34,532 nucleotides of DNA from an uncultured Clostridia bacterium (GCA_944384405.1 CALWTH010000026.1:1-34532); one strand, 5' to 3'. Positions 17,767 to 25,580 are shown, counted from the first letter of the stretch. The notes: generated by a model not told the origin, from the sequence alone. Numbers and translations: made by a program.

Positions 17767-19305
17767 ATGGCAAACAACAATTCATACGAAAAATTTTATT
17801 GTGTAAAAAAGACTAGGCTAAATGATGCTAGTGCATCTTTTGAGTGCTCTGTGAATATTGATTGCACAGAGAATATCACAAAAGTGCTTGCAGTCAATGT
17901 TTCTAGTGGCTTACCTCAAACAGAGGCGCTGACTAATGAAGCGAACATCAGCGGAAATGCACTTGTGACAATTGTGTATCTAACCGAAAGTGGACTTGTT
18001 GGCAACGCAACATACTCTTCACCATATTCACTCAAAGTGACGGATAACGAAATAACACCAAGTGCAAAAGTTTTGGCAAAGGTGACAAATGTCGATTCAA
18101 AGGTAACTTCACTTAGTTCCAACACTGCCAAAGTACAATATGAAGTGACACTTAAAATTTATGTTTTATCAACAGTAGAAGTGCCATATCTTGATAAGGT
18201 GACTGATGATATTTGTCAAACAACAGAAGATGTAACATACCAATCACTTGCCGGTACTTGTCATAGTAATTGGATAGAAAATATTGAACTTTCTGTCAAA
18301 GAACCAATAAGACAGGTCATATCTGTTTCAAGTGACGTGCATCTTGTAGGTCAAGAAGCAAGCGAGGGCTTTGTTACACTTTCGGCTATGCTTCTAAGCA
18401 AAATTACATATGTGACAGACACCGAAGACGCCCAAATCAAGACAATATATAACAAGACCGAAATAAAACAAGAAGTGGAATGTGAATATGCAAAAAAGGG
18501 TAGTTTGCTTGATGTCGTTGTTGATGACAATAGTTGTGAAGTAAAAACTTCTGTTACTGAAAATGGTGAAGAAGTAAAACTAAATATAACAATACCTCTT
18601 GATGTTTATATGGCAGTTTATAATACAAATACTGTAACACTAACTTCTGACCTTTTCAGCACACAAAACTTGCTAACCAGCACAACACAAAGTTATGAAA
18701 ACACAGTTTCTTGTGAACCAATAGTATTTGACAAAAAAATAGAGGGAAGTTTAACACTTTCAGAAGATGAGCCAAGAATAGATAAATTGCTTGCCGTCAA
18801 TTATTCAAAAGCAGTTGTCACAAACGAGTACGTTGATATGGGTACATATAATGTCAGTGGTGTGCTTACAAGTAATTTAATATACTTTAATGACGAAGAG
18901 TCAAGACCAAATTCTGTTGATGTTGAAATACCTTTTGTGGTGAATTATCAAACAGATATTGAAGGCGATGTGATGTTTGACACTTCGGTTAGCGTTTGCG
19001 ATGTTGATGTAATGGTTAAAAAAGGCAGAGATGTATATGTTGATGCGGTGATTTTGGTACATTCAAACGTTTGTAAAACAACTCAAGGTGCAGTCATCTC
19101 AGACATTGAAACAGTTGAGCCGCTTCCAGAAAAAGACTGCGCAATTGAAATATACTTTGGAAAAGTTGGTGAAAAAATCTGGGATATTGCGAAAAAATTG
19201 TTCATAAAGCCAGAATTCATATACAAACAAAACCCAAGCTTGACAGATGATACACTCGCCGAGGACACAAAAATAGCGCTATACTATCAAAAAACGCAAC
19301 AATAA
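17767..19305 (+). CDS. sipL: SipL-like spore coat morphogenetic protein (DUF3794/SPOCS plus LysM)
   Basis: This 512-residue protein carries repeated beta-rich SPOCS (DUF3794) segments over most of its length and a C-terminal LysM domain (about residues 455-505: EIYFGKVGEKIWDIAKKLFI, then PEFIYKQNP). That layout matches SipL of Clostridioides difficile, which binds the ATPase SpoIVA through its LysM domain to anchor the coat on the forespore; Bacillus uses SpoVID instead. It should act in the mother cell. GGAGGG (17758-17763) shows that the ATG at 17767 is the start rather than the in-frame ATG at 17749. No sigma-A promoter is clear; a CATAATGA box near 17745 is only a weak sigma-E candidate. 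A terminator follows. Confidence 0.85.
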   Translation: MANNNSYEKFYCVKKTRLNDASASFECSVNIDCTENITKVLAVNVSSGLPQTEALTNEANISGNALVTIVYLTESGLVGNATYSSPYSLKVTDNEITPSAKVLAKVTNVDSKVTSLSSNTAKVQYEVTLKIYVLSTVEVPYLDKVTDDICQTTEDVTYQSLAGTCHSNWIENIELSVKEPIRQVISVSSDVHLVGQEASEGFVTLSAMLLSKITYVTDTEDAQIKTIYNKTEIKQEVECEYAKKGSLLDVVVDDNSCEVKTSVTENGEEVKLNITIPLDVYMAVYNTNTVTLTSDLFSTQNLLTSTTQSYENTVSCEPIVFDKKIEGSLTLSEDEPRIDKLLAVNYSKAVVTNEYVDMGTYNVSGVLTSNLIYFNDEESRPNSVDVEIPFVVNYQTDIEGDVMFDTSVSVCDVDVMVKKGRDVYVDAVILVHSNVCKTTQGAVISDIETVEPLPEKDCAIEIYFGKVGEKIWDIAKKLFIKPEFIYKQNPSLTDDTLAEDTKIALYYQKTQQ

Positions 19306-19335
19306 AAATTAACTTGCGTTTGTGTAATTCAATAT

Positions 19336-19370
19336 AAAAACTCGCAAAAAGTATATTTTTGCGAGTTTTT
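19336..19370 (+). terminator. intrinsic terminator after the sipL-like gene
   Basis: AAAAACTCGCAAAAA (19336-19350) and TTTTTGCGAGTTTTT (19356-19370) form a perfect 15-bp stem over 5 nt; the 3' arm itself supplies the T run. It insulates the next promoter. Confidence 0.9.
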
Positions 19371-19506
19371 TAATAAACTTTTGAAATTTAGTTACATAAA
19401 ACAGCCTAAATTTACTAAAACAATGCAATCTTTAAAATTACCCCACACCCTAAGAACCAAAAGTTTGAAAAAAACTAAAATTTTTTAAAAAATTTCGCTC
19501 AAACGC

Positions 19507-19539
19507 TTGACAAACATATGGGGGGGGGGGGGGTAAAAT
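19507..19539 (+). promoter_or_regulatory. promoter with a 14-G tract in its spacer (phase-variable candidate)
   Basis: TTGACA (19507-19512) is a perfect -35 and TAAAAT (19534-19539) a good -10. The spacer is 21 bp and contains an uninterrupted run of 14 G (19520-19533). At the preferred 17 bp the tract would have 10 G. As read, the spacing is too long for strong activity, so this copy is probably OFF or weak; loss of three to five G would switch it ON. It drives the LRR surface protein at 19705. Confidence 0.8.
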
Positions 19540-19551
19540 TGTTATAGGCCA

Positions 19552-19678
19552 CCAAAAGGTGTCGTTTTGGCCTCGCGTACTTTGTTTTATAAGACTGGTT
19601 GCACGAAGATATGGTGATTAGCAATTTAATCTAACTTGATTAGATAAGCCATAAAAATGCTAAAAAGACACCTTTTGG
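19552..19678 (+). promoter_or_regulatory. structured 5' leader with alternative stems
   Basis: CCAAAAGGTGTC (19552-19563) is exactly complementary to GACACCTTTTGG (19667-19678), and the stem continues for four pairs (TTTT/AAAA) after one mismatch. The same left arm can instead fold locally: CCAAAA (19552-19557) with TTTTGG (19565-19570). The enclosed region has TATGG (19610-19614) / CCATA (19649-19653) and ATCTAA (19629-19634) / TTAGAT (19640-19645). The right arm ends 15 nt before the ribosome site. I do not recognise a known riboswitch class. Confidence 0.6.
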
Positions 19679-19704
19679 GTAATATAAAATTAAAAGGGGA
19701 AAAA

Positions 19705-21684
19705 ATGAGTAAAAAAAGAAGTAGATTGTTTTTGTCAATCACGGCACTTATGTTTTGTCTAGGCGTAATGTGCTTTGGTGTGTATGCAGCAACAAGTGTT
19801 AGTTATACACTAAGTGGAACGATTACATACGAAGCCAACGGCGTATATGTTGATGTACAAACTCAACTTTATGCATCAACAGAAAACTATGCAAACGCAG
19901 TATCACACCGTGCAAAAGTCATGAGAGATTTGGACGAGTGTTTGAACTATGGTGACGAAAGTGCAATGCCAGGAGCAGATAGGCTTGCAAAGGTAACAAC
20001 TTATTCTGATTCAAAAAAGAGTACAACATCTGACTCAACAGATGGCAATGTTTCTTTTGAAAGTGCAAGTTTGCCAATAAACTTTGGTGAGTATCAGCAA
20101 AACCAAAAAGCATATATTTATTACGTTGTTATTGACATAACAAATTATGGTGATAGTGATATTTCTTATATAGTGAATTATGATGACTTAGTGTCCTATG
20201 AAGATGAAAACTACAATAGAGTTTATCCAAATAACACAATTGTAAGTGTATTAAAAGATCTTGGAGATATTTCTGCAAAGCAAGAAGACCAGCCAACAAA
20301 ATTTAGCATAATCATATCATTTGAATTGTATGATGTTGCGACATCTGTTGATACTACATTTGATGGACTTTCAGTCACATTAAACAAAGGCAAACTAGAA
20401 GAACAACCAGAGTTTATTGCACAAAAATCCGATTACACATTTGTAGTCAAGGAAGGGACACAAGAAGCCACAATCACGGGATACAATGGAAGTGATGAAA
20501 TTATGGTGTTGCCTTCAGCATATACAGAAAATGCAGAAACATACACAGTAACCAAAGTTGATTTTTATCCAGACACTTATAATCTAAAAAAATTGTATAT
20601 ACCTGATACTATTCAAACATTTTCAATGTCACTTTATGAAATTTATGTTTTAAACAGTGTATATTTTCCAAACTCAGTTCAAGAAATGACAGATATATCA
20701 ATTGGTGAATCATATGCTTTAACAAGTTTAAGGCTTTCTGAAAATTTAAATACACTATGCTATTTTGAATTTGTATCTGAACTTCGTTCTCTTTATATTC
20801 CAGCATCAGTTACAACTCTTGATGATGGTGAATCCAATCGTGTATTTTTGGATGGAGGGCTTTACTATATAGAAGTTGATGAAGCAAACCAAAGATACTA
20901 TGACATTGATGGTGTACTTTATGATGGGCAAACCAAACAACTAATGAAAGTTCCAGAGAATACATATTTAACACAAATTGTAATCCCAAGTGGAGTGACA
21001 AGTATAGGAGAATGGGCCTTTTCTGAATGCACAAGTTTAAGTAAGATAACAATCCCAAGCACTGTGGAAAGTATAGGACGGGGGACCTTTTCTTATTGCA
21101 CAAGTTTAAGTGAGATAACAATCCCAAGCAGTGTGACAAGTATAGGAGATCATGCCTTTTATGAATGCACAAGTTTAAGTAAGATAACAATCCCAAGCAG
21201 TGTGACAAGTATAGGAGATGATGCCTTTTCTTATTGCACAAGTTTAAGGGAGATAACAATCCCAAGCAGTGTGACAAGTATAGGAAGAAATGCCTTTCTT
21301 GACACACCATGGCTTGAAACTCTTCAAAGTGAAAGTAATGGCATAGCAACAGCAAGTGACGGAAAAACAAAATTTGCAATAGATATACCAACGACGATAG
21401 AAGAAATTGACCTAACAGATGTTAAAGTTATAGCAGATTATGCCTTTGAGGGATGCAGAAGTTTAAGTAAGATCACAATCCCAAGCAGTGTGGAAAGTAT
21501 AGGATATTATGCCTTTGATGGTTGCGACAATTTAACATCTGCAACGTTTGTGGGTGGAGGAGAGTGGACGGTACAATCAAGTTCAAAAACAAGGCAAATA
21601 AGCGTCAGCGAAAGTAATCCAACGCAGGCGGCAACATATCTAAAATCAATATGTAACTCTTACACCTGGACAAAAAATGTGTAA
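19705..21684 (+). CDS. BspA-like leucine-rich-repeat surface protein
   Basis: A 659-residue exported protein. Residues 1-29 form a signal peptide ending FGVYAA. Residues about 30-240 form a non-repeated beta-rich head containing IDITNYGDSDISYIV, an arrangement also seen in the small exported protein at 23539. From about 250 come LRR_5 (BspA/Treponema) repeats, first degenerate, then near-perfect 23-residue units (residues 425 to about 535, one more from 590) built on TIPSSVTSIGDDAF and CTSL. The C-terminus has neither LPXTG nor a membrane anchor. Such proteins act as adhesins in gut and oral bacteria; that role is inferred. AAGGGG before ATG 19705 fixes the start over the in-frame upstream ATG at 19657. 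Expression probably varies through the G tract upstream. Confidence 0.85.
   Translation: MSKKRSRLFLSITALMFCLGVMCFGVYAATSVSYTLSGTITYEANGVYVDVQTQLYASTENYANAVSHRAKVMRDLDECLNYGDESAMPGADRLAKVTTYSDSKKSTTSDSTDGNVSFESASLPINFGEYQQNQKAYIYYVVIDITNYGDSDISYIVNYDDLVSYEDENYNRVYPNNTIVSVLKDLGDISAKQEDQPTKFSIIISFELYDVATSVDTTFDGLSVTLNKGKLEEQPEFIAQKSDYTFVVKEGTQEATITGYNGSDEIMVLPSAYTENAETYTVTKVDFYPDTYNLKKLYIPDTIQTFSMSLYEIYVLNSVYFPNSVQEMTDISIGESYALTSLRLSENLNTLCYFEFVSELRSLYIPASVTTLDDGESNRVFLDGGLYYIEVDEANQRYYDIDGVLYDGQTKQLMKVPENTYLTQIVIPSGVTSIGEWAFSECTSLSKITIPSTVESIGRGTFSYCTSLSEITIPSSVTSIGDHAFYECTSLSKITIPSSVTSIGDDAFSYCTSLREITIPSSVTSIGRNAFLDTPWLETLQSESNGIATASDGKTKFAIDIPTTIEEIDLTDVKVIADYAFEGCRSLSKITIPSSVESIGYYAFDGCDNLTSATFVGGGEWTVQSSSKTRQISVSESNPTQAATYLKSICNSYTWTKNV
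20977..21300 (+). repeat. 69-bp tandem repeats inside the LRR gene
   Basis: Units start at 20977, 21046, 21115, 21184 and 21253 (the last partial), each exactly 69 bp and encoding one 23-residue LRR. A diverged sixth unit starts at 21472. Units share AACAATCCCAAGCAGTGTGA and TGCACAAGTTTAAG nearly without change, even at third codon positions, which points to recent duplication or gene conversion. Repeat number could change by recombination. Confidence 0.88.
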
Positions 21685-21692
21685 TTAAATTT

Positions 21693-21735
21693 AAAAATGC
21701 GTAAGTTTGCTTTTGCTTACGCATTTTTATTTTTT
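21693..21735 (+). terminator. intrinsic terminator after the LRR gene
   Basis: AAAAATGCGTAAG (21693-21705) pairs perfectly with CTTACGCATTTTT (21716-21728), followed by further T-rich sequence. Confidence 0.9.
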
Positions 21736-21738
21736 GTA

Positions 21739-21767
21739 TTGAATTTTTTATTTATGTGTAATATAAT
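21739..21767 (+). promoter_or_regulatory. sigma-A promoter giving a leaderless transcript
   Basis: TTGAAT (21739-21744), 17-bp spacer, TATAAT (21762-21767). The -10 box ends 6 nt before the ATG at 21774, so position +1 coincides with the start codon. No SD is present. Confidence 0.78.
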
Positions 21768-21773
21768 TGCTAT

Positions 21774-22538
21774 ATGAACAAATTATCACCACAGGCAATT
21801 AAAAAATTGAATAGTATGAGTGAAGATGAGAAAATCCATCTTCTTGCACGCATTATTATTATGCGTCAAAATTCACAGATATCTGGGCTTTTGTCACGCG
21901 AGTCTGACTATTTGGGCTATGCAAAGGCGGAAATTGTACACCAGCTTTATGACGGCAACGGCAGAAACAGGCAAAGGTTCAATAATTTGATGGAGCTTTT
22001 GTCAGACAAAAATCCTTATGACTATTTTGACACCTACACACTTTGTGCATATGTGTATTATTTTGGTTATTTTTTACATAATATGAACATGGTTAGGACA
22101 ATAAAAGAAGGTTATCAAATTGCTGGCGGTAAAGCTTATCAGCTTGTCGATGACAGAAAGCTTTGTATTGGACAAAAAACAAGTTTCGGTTCACTTCTTG
22201 CAAAAAACAATAGAGATGCAGTCAAAAGTTATCTTATGAAAGACCTAAAAATCTTTAATGAGTTTAAGGCTATTGAAAGTTACTTAAAAGGTGAAAAAAT
22301 TGAGCAAAAAGCACCAAAATACTCTAAACTTTCTACATTTTCTAATCAAAACAATGAAGTTTATGCAAATCAAGTTGAAAGGTATGTTGACGAAAATGGC
22401 AAGCCATATTATCTTGATATGGAAGGCAATTTGGTAGACTGTGATGAAATAAAAGATTACCATATGGGCAACCTAACAGTGCATGCAACAAAGCATGGGC
22501 TGGTGACTTATGAAAACAACAAAGAAAAGACGCTTTAA
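21774..22538 (+). CDS. unknown protein, 254 aa
   Basis: Not recognised. It is a soluble, mostly helical protein with no signal peptide. It opens with MNKLSPQAIKKLNSMSEDEK, has a Tyr-rich helical middle (YDYFDTYTLCAYVYYFGYFL), and ends with a short beta segment YVDENGKPYYLDMEGNLVDC that resembles a small strand-turn-strand module. The promoter is excellent, yet the -10 box abuts the start codon and there is no ribosome site, so translation must begin on a leaderless mRNA. It sits alone between two promoters. No function is inferred. Confidence 0.72.
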   Translation: MNKLSPQAIKKLNSMSEDEKIHLLARIIIMRQNSQISGLLSRESDYLGYAKAEIVHQLYDGNGRNRQRFNNLMELLSDKNPYDYFDTYTLCAYVYYFGYFLHNMNMVRTIKEGYQIAGGKAYQLVDDRKLCIGQKTSFGSLLAKNNRDAVKSYLMKDLKIFNEFKAIESYLKGEKIEQKAPKYSKLSTFSNQNNEVYANQVERYVDENGKPYYLDMEGNLVDCDEIKDYHMGNLTVHATKHGLVTYENNKEKTL

Positions 22539-22573
22539 AAGCAAAAAAACTTCAGCCACATTTTTATATTTTT

Positions 22574-22603
22574 TTGAATAAAATAGTAGACAAAGCATAA
22601 TAT
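22574..22603 (+). promoter_or_regulatory. sigma-A promoter for the zinc-ribbon/veg pair
   Basis: TTGAAT (22574-22579), 18-bp spacer and TAATAT (22598-22603). AAGGAG (22630-22635) and the ATG at 22643 follow. Confidence 0.7.
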
Positions 22604-22642
22604 TTAGTGCATAATAAGGTGATTTTTTTAAGGAGTTTGTAT

Positions 22643-23185
22643 ATGCCAAAACAAGAATATATAAGATGTCCACGTTGTGAACTTAACTATTGTTTAAAAA
22701 AGGATAAATATTGCAGTGTTTGCAAAAAGGAGATGCAAGTTGGTGGTGGAGATGACGAACTTGACCTTGAACTTTGTCCTATATGCAAAACAAATTATAT
22801 TGGGCCAGACGAAATAATGTGTCCTCAGTGTATGCAGGAGAGGAACATTGATCCTGAAAACGTTGATAAAGACAAAGACGATTGGTCAGAGTATGTCAAT
22901 CGTGATGAAAATGACGATTTTGAAAGCGAAGATGAAGAACTTGGTGACGGTGTCACAGTGAAAGACGATGATGATGAAGATTTGCTTGGTTCTGGACTTG
23001 ATGATGATGACATAATGTTTGCTGATGAAGATGAAGATATTGCTGATGACGATGATGACGATGAGCAAGATGACGACTTGGATGATGAAGATTTTGATGA
23101 CGATTTAGATGATGACAGCGATGACGATGACGACGATGACGACGATGATGACTACGACGATGATGACGATGATGACGATGACTAA
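22643..23185 (+). CDS. double zinc-ribbon protein with a long poly-acidic tail
   Basis: The 180-residue product has two Cys4 zinc-ribbon-like modules: CPRC followed by YCSVC (residues about 9-27), and CPICKTN followed by MCPQC (about 46-66). From about residue 75 it becomes overwhelmingly Asp/Glu, ending in nearly uninterrupted Asp. Zinc ribbons often bind nucleic acid or protein, and acidic tails can mimic nucleic acid or bind basic proteins (as in the RNA polymerase delta subunit), so a role around transcription or translation is conceivable but unproven. ATG 22643 is preferred because AAGGAG stands 7 nt ahead of it; the frame opens earlier. veg follows after 39 nt in the same transcript. 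Confidence 0.82.
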   Translation: MPKQEYIRCPRCELNYCLKKDKYCSVCKKEMQVGGGDDELDLELCPICKTNYIGPDEIMCPQCMQERNIDPENVDKDKDDWSEYVNRDENDDFESEDEELGDGVTVKDDDDEDLLGSGLDDDDIMFADEDEDIADDDDDDEQDDDLDDEDFDDDLDDDSDDDDDDDDDDDYDDDDDDDDD

Positions 23186-23224
23186 AATGTGAAATTTGTG
23201 TCAATAAATATTTCGGAGGAGCTT

Positions 23225-23461
23225 ATGATTAAAAAAAACACCGAGGCTCTTGGCGAAATAAAGGCACAAATTTTTTCATTAAAAGGACAAACTTGTGAAT
23301 TTTGTATAAATAGGGGCAGAAAGCGTTTTGATAGATTTAGTGCCGTGATAGACAATACCTATCCGAGTGTGTTCACCATTTTATATAACGAAAAAATCCA
23401 GACTTTTTCATATTTTGATGTTTTGTGCGGAACTGTTAGAATAAATACCAAGAGCTTGTAA
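23225..23461 (+). CDS. veg: Veg family protein
   Basis: A 78-residue protein of the Veg (DUF1021) family. The family core is visible: NRGRKRFDRFSAVIDNTYPSVF split as GRKR, a short strand, then TYPSVFTILY, and finally FSYFDVLCGTVRI. In Bacillus subtilis Veg is abundant in growing cells and promotes biofilm matrix expression by countering SinR; whether that holds here is unknown. CGGAGGAG stands just ahead of the ATG at 23225, so the longer frame from a GTG at 23189 is rejected. It is co-transcribed with the acidic zinc-ribbon protein. Confidence 0.85.
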   Translation: MIKKNTEALGEIKAQIFSLKGQTCEFCINRGRKRFDRFSAVIDNTYPSVFTILYNEKIQTFSYFDVLCGTVRINTKSL

Positions 23462-23479
23462 AAAAATAACTATGTTTGC

Positions 23480-23508
23480 TTGACATATTTAACTTAAATG
23501 AATAAAAT
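23480..23508 (+). promoter_or_regulatory. consensus sigma-A promoter for the secreted protein/lipoprotein pair
   Basis: TTGACA (23480-23485), a 17-bp spacer and TAAAAT (23503-23508). It directs a short leader to the ATG at 23539 and probably also serves the lipoprotein gene that follows after 19 nt. Confidence 0.85.
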
Positions 23509-23538
23509 TATGTTAGAAAAGTTAAAAAGGTGGGTCAT

Positions 23539-24141
23539 ATGCGAAGATCAGCGATTATATTTACCACAATTGTAAGTATGGTGCTTTGTGTAAGCTTGCT
23601 CGCTTTCAGCGTGTACGCTCATCTTACGCAAACATTTTCTGTTTCAAACACAATTGGGTTTAATCCTGACGACAATGTCTATGTCGCACTTGAATGTCGT
23701 ATTTCTGGTGCGGCGCAAACTTCTTTAACAACCCCACCAAGAGATTATGACAGCGTTGAAGATTATCTTTATGCTGTTGGCATATACCAAGATGTTGGGC
23801 GAGGTGGCACTCCACTGCTTGGAGAAGAAGGTTGTACACTCACTGAGTGGCACATTTTGGAGAGTTTGGATTTTGCATCGGTTACGCAGCCAATTGTCTA
23901 TACAATAACAATTTATAATTATTCTGATATGCCAATTCGCGTTAGTATAAGTGATTATTTGACAAATTCGGAACATATTAGAAACGAAGTTTCAGAACCT
24001 GTTAAAATTGAAGGATACAAACACGATGACAATCCATCATCTGCACAAGTTTGGCTTTCAACAACTATTGCAGATACAACAAGTGGTTTTAGTGATGTTC
24101 AAAATAACTTCACAGTTTTGTTTGAAACAACAGTAGCATAA
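23539..24141 (+). CDS. small exported protein with a head similar to the LRR protein
   Basis: A 200-residue protein with an N-terminal signal peptide (RRSAIIF, then a hydrophobic core ending AFSVYA). After cleavage it is beta-rich: TFSVSNTIGFNPDDNVYVAL, later YTITIYNYSDMPIRVSISDY. The layout parallels the first 200 residues of the LRR protein at 19705 (VSYTLSGTITY, GVYVDV, then IDITNYGDSDISYIV). It is reminiscent of TasA/camelysin-type exported fibre or matrix proteins, but no SipW-type peptidase is in view and the assignment is tentative. ATG 23539 is chosen over an upstream GTG (23530). The lipoprotein gene follows closely. Confidence 0.7.
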   Translation: MRRSAIIFTTIVSMVLCVSLLAFSVYAHLTQTFSVSNTIGFNPDDNVYVALECRISGAAQTSLTTPPRDYDSVEDYLYAVGIYQDVGRGGTPLLGEEGCTLTEWHILESLDFASVTQPIVYTITIYNYSDMPIRVSISDYLTNSEHIRNEVSEPVKIEGYKHDDNPSSAQVWLSTTIADTTSGFSDVQNNFTVLFETTVA

Positions 24142-24160
24142 CATAAGGAATTATTTTTAT

Positions 24161-25516
24161 ATGAAAAAGATTTTTACGTATTTAGCGTGTTTAGTTTTGT
24201 GTGTCAGTTTTCTTCTCACCGGATGTGGTACAAAGTTAAATGTGCCAACCGGTGAGGTTTTAAGTAATGGCGGAAGCGTAGTTACAATTGGTGACTATGT
24301 ATATTTTGCAAACACATATGTTGACTATTCAACTTTGTCTGGAAGTGACAATACAGAAAGAACAACAAAGCATAACGCACTGTTTAGACTTAAAACAGAT
24401 GAATTTGGTTTTACAACCACTGATGAAGATGGACAAATTGAAAATGTTGACAAAGTTTATGATAAGATTGCAGGCTTTGACAATTCAAATATGTATATTT
24501 TGGGGGAATACCTTTACTTTACATCACCAAACTCACACAAAGAAGATAATGGTGATGACAGATTTGATTTGACAACACTTTATCGTGTCCGCCTTGACGG
24601 AACAGGATTAAAAGAAATTTTTACGACAAAAGATTCACGTGGAAAGTTTTTCTTTGCAACCGCAGATGAAGATTATAATTATGTACTTATATATGATAAT
24701 TCACAAGTAACAAAAATTGGCATAGGAAATTCAATTTCAAAAAGCGAAGTACTTGTAAGTGATGCAACAGATGCTATATTCCCAAGTGAATTTGGTGAAA
24801 TTGATGCCTTTTATTACACAAAAGATGCAGAAGATGAAAATCTTACAGGAAATGAACTTTACAGATATGATATAGCAACCGGCGAATCCAAAAATCTTGG
24901 ATATCAAACAAATCCAGTCACCCTTGTTTGTTACACAAATGGTATGCTTTACTTTAAACAAGATGATGGTACTTCAATTGCACCATACTTTTCAATTAAA
25001 AACTACAATTCTTTTGGAAGCGATAAAATACAATGGACAATTCTTGGTGAAGTTGACGAAACAGATAGCATAACAAATTTCACACCAATCAATGAAAACA
25101 ATGTTGTTTATGAAGCAGAATCACAAATTTATCTTGCCACAAAAACTGCAAATGGTTATTTAGCAGAACCAAGTCGACTTGTTAATGAAGATGCAACAAT
25201 TGAACTTGTCAGTGGCGACTATGTTTATTACACAACTTCAAGTGGGGTATATAGAATAAGTTATCGCGACAAAGTATCACAAACACTTGCTGAAATGGAA
25301 AATATTCAACAAGGTGCATGCGATTTGGTGGTAGACAACTATGGAAATGCTGAATATATTTATTTCTATGCACAACTCTCTACCAACACAACTGACACAT
25401 ACTATTGCCATAGAGCAAATATCCATACTGCAACACTTAATAACCCACAACTTAGAGTTGAGTGCATCGCATCTGTTTTGGAAGAAGATTTGACAGGTGA
25501 CAGCGAAGAAGAATAA
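24161..25516 (+). CDS. lipoprotein with DUF5050/beta-propeller-type repeats
   Basis: The 451-residue product has a lipoprotein signal peptide with the lipobox LLTGC (lipidated Cys22), so it is anchored to the outer face of the membrane. The rest is a series of beta repeats with phrases such as IGDYVYFANTY, LGEYLYFTSPN, LYRVRLDGTGLKEI and SGDYVYYTTSSGVYRISY, the pattern of DUF5050 and related propeller domains in gut Clostridia. No catalytic motif is visible; a binding or structural role is likely. It lies 19 nt behind the small exported protein, so the two are probably an operon. A large symmetrical terminator follows. Confidence 0.8.
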   Translation: MKKIFTYLACLVLCVSFLLTGCGTKLNVPTGEVLSNGGSVVTIGDYVYFANTYVDYSTLSGSDNTERTTKHNALFRLKTDEFGFTTTDEDGQIENVDKVYDKIAGFDNSNMYILGEYLYFTSPNSHKEDNGDDRFDLTTLYRVRLDGTGLKEIFTTKDSRGKFFFATADEDYNYVLIYDNSQVTKIGIGNSISKSEVLVSDATDAIFPSEFGEIDAFYYTKDAEDENLTGNELYRYDIATGESKNLGYQTNPVTLVCYTNGMLYFKQDDGTSIAPYFSIKNYNSFGSDKIQWTILGEVDETDSITNFTPINENNVVYEAESQIYLATKTANGYLAEPSRLVNEDATIELVSGDYVYYTTSSGVYRISYRDKVSQTLAEMENIQQGACDLVVDNYGNAEYIYFYAQLSTNTTDTYYCHRANIHTATLNNPQLRVECIASVLEEDLTGDSEEE

Positions 25517-25530
25517 AAGACTTTTACTTA

Positions 25531-25580
25531 AAAAAATCCTATGATTAATGGGGTGCACCCCATAATTCATAGGATTTTTT
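25531..25580. terminator. bidirectional terminator between convergent genes
   Basis: AAAAAATCCTATGA (25531-25544) and TCATAGGATTTTTT (25567-25580) are perfect complements, and they enclose the palindrome ATGGGGTGCACCCCAT. A-runs and T-runs on both sides let it stop transcripts from the lipoprotein gene (+) and from the minus-strand regulator. Confidence 0.9.

Noticed and set aside
19520..19533. Poly-G run as a sequencing artefact
   Set aside because: It cannot be excluded from sequence alone, but it sits exactly between a consensus -35 and a -10 box ahead of a surface-protein gene, which an artefact would not produce. Kept as a finding with a read-level check.
19552..19678. Invertible DNA segment flanked by 12-bp inverted repeats
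   Set aside because: The promoter (19507-19539) lies outside the repeats, so inversion would not change its direction, and no recombinase gene is near. An RNA stem explains the repeat better.
19657..19704. Upstream ATG as the true start of the LRR protein
   Set aside because: It has no SD, would place charged residues before the signal peptide, and lies within the right arm of the leader stem; the ATG at 19705 has AAGGGG correctly spaced.
20810..21391. 193-residue minus-strand reading frame
   Set aside because: It lies wholly within the LRR gene, is a Leu/His-rich mirror of the 69-bp repeats, and has no ribosome site.
22953..23204. His/Arg-rich minus-strand frame
   Set aside because: It is the complement of the GAT/GAC repeats coding the acidic tail; compositional shadow only.
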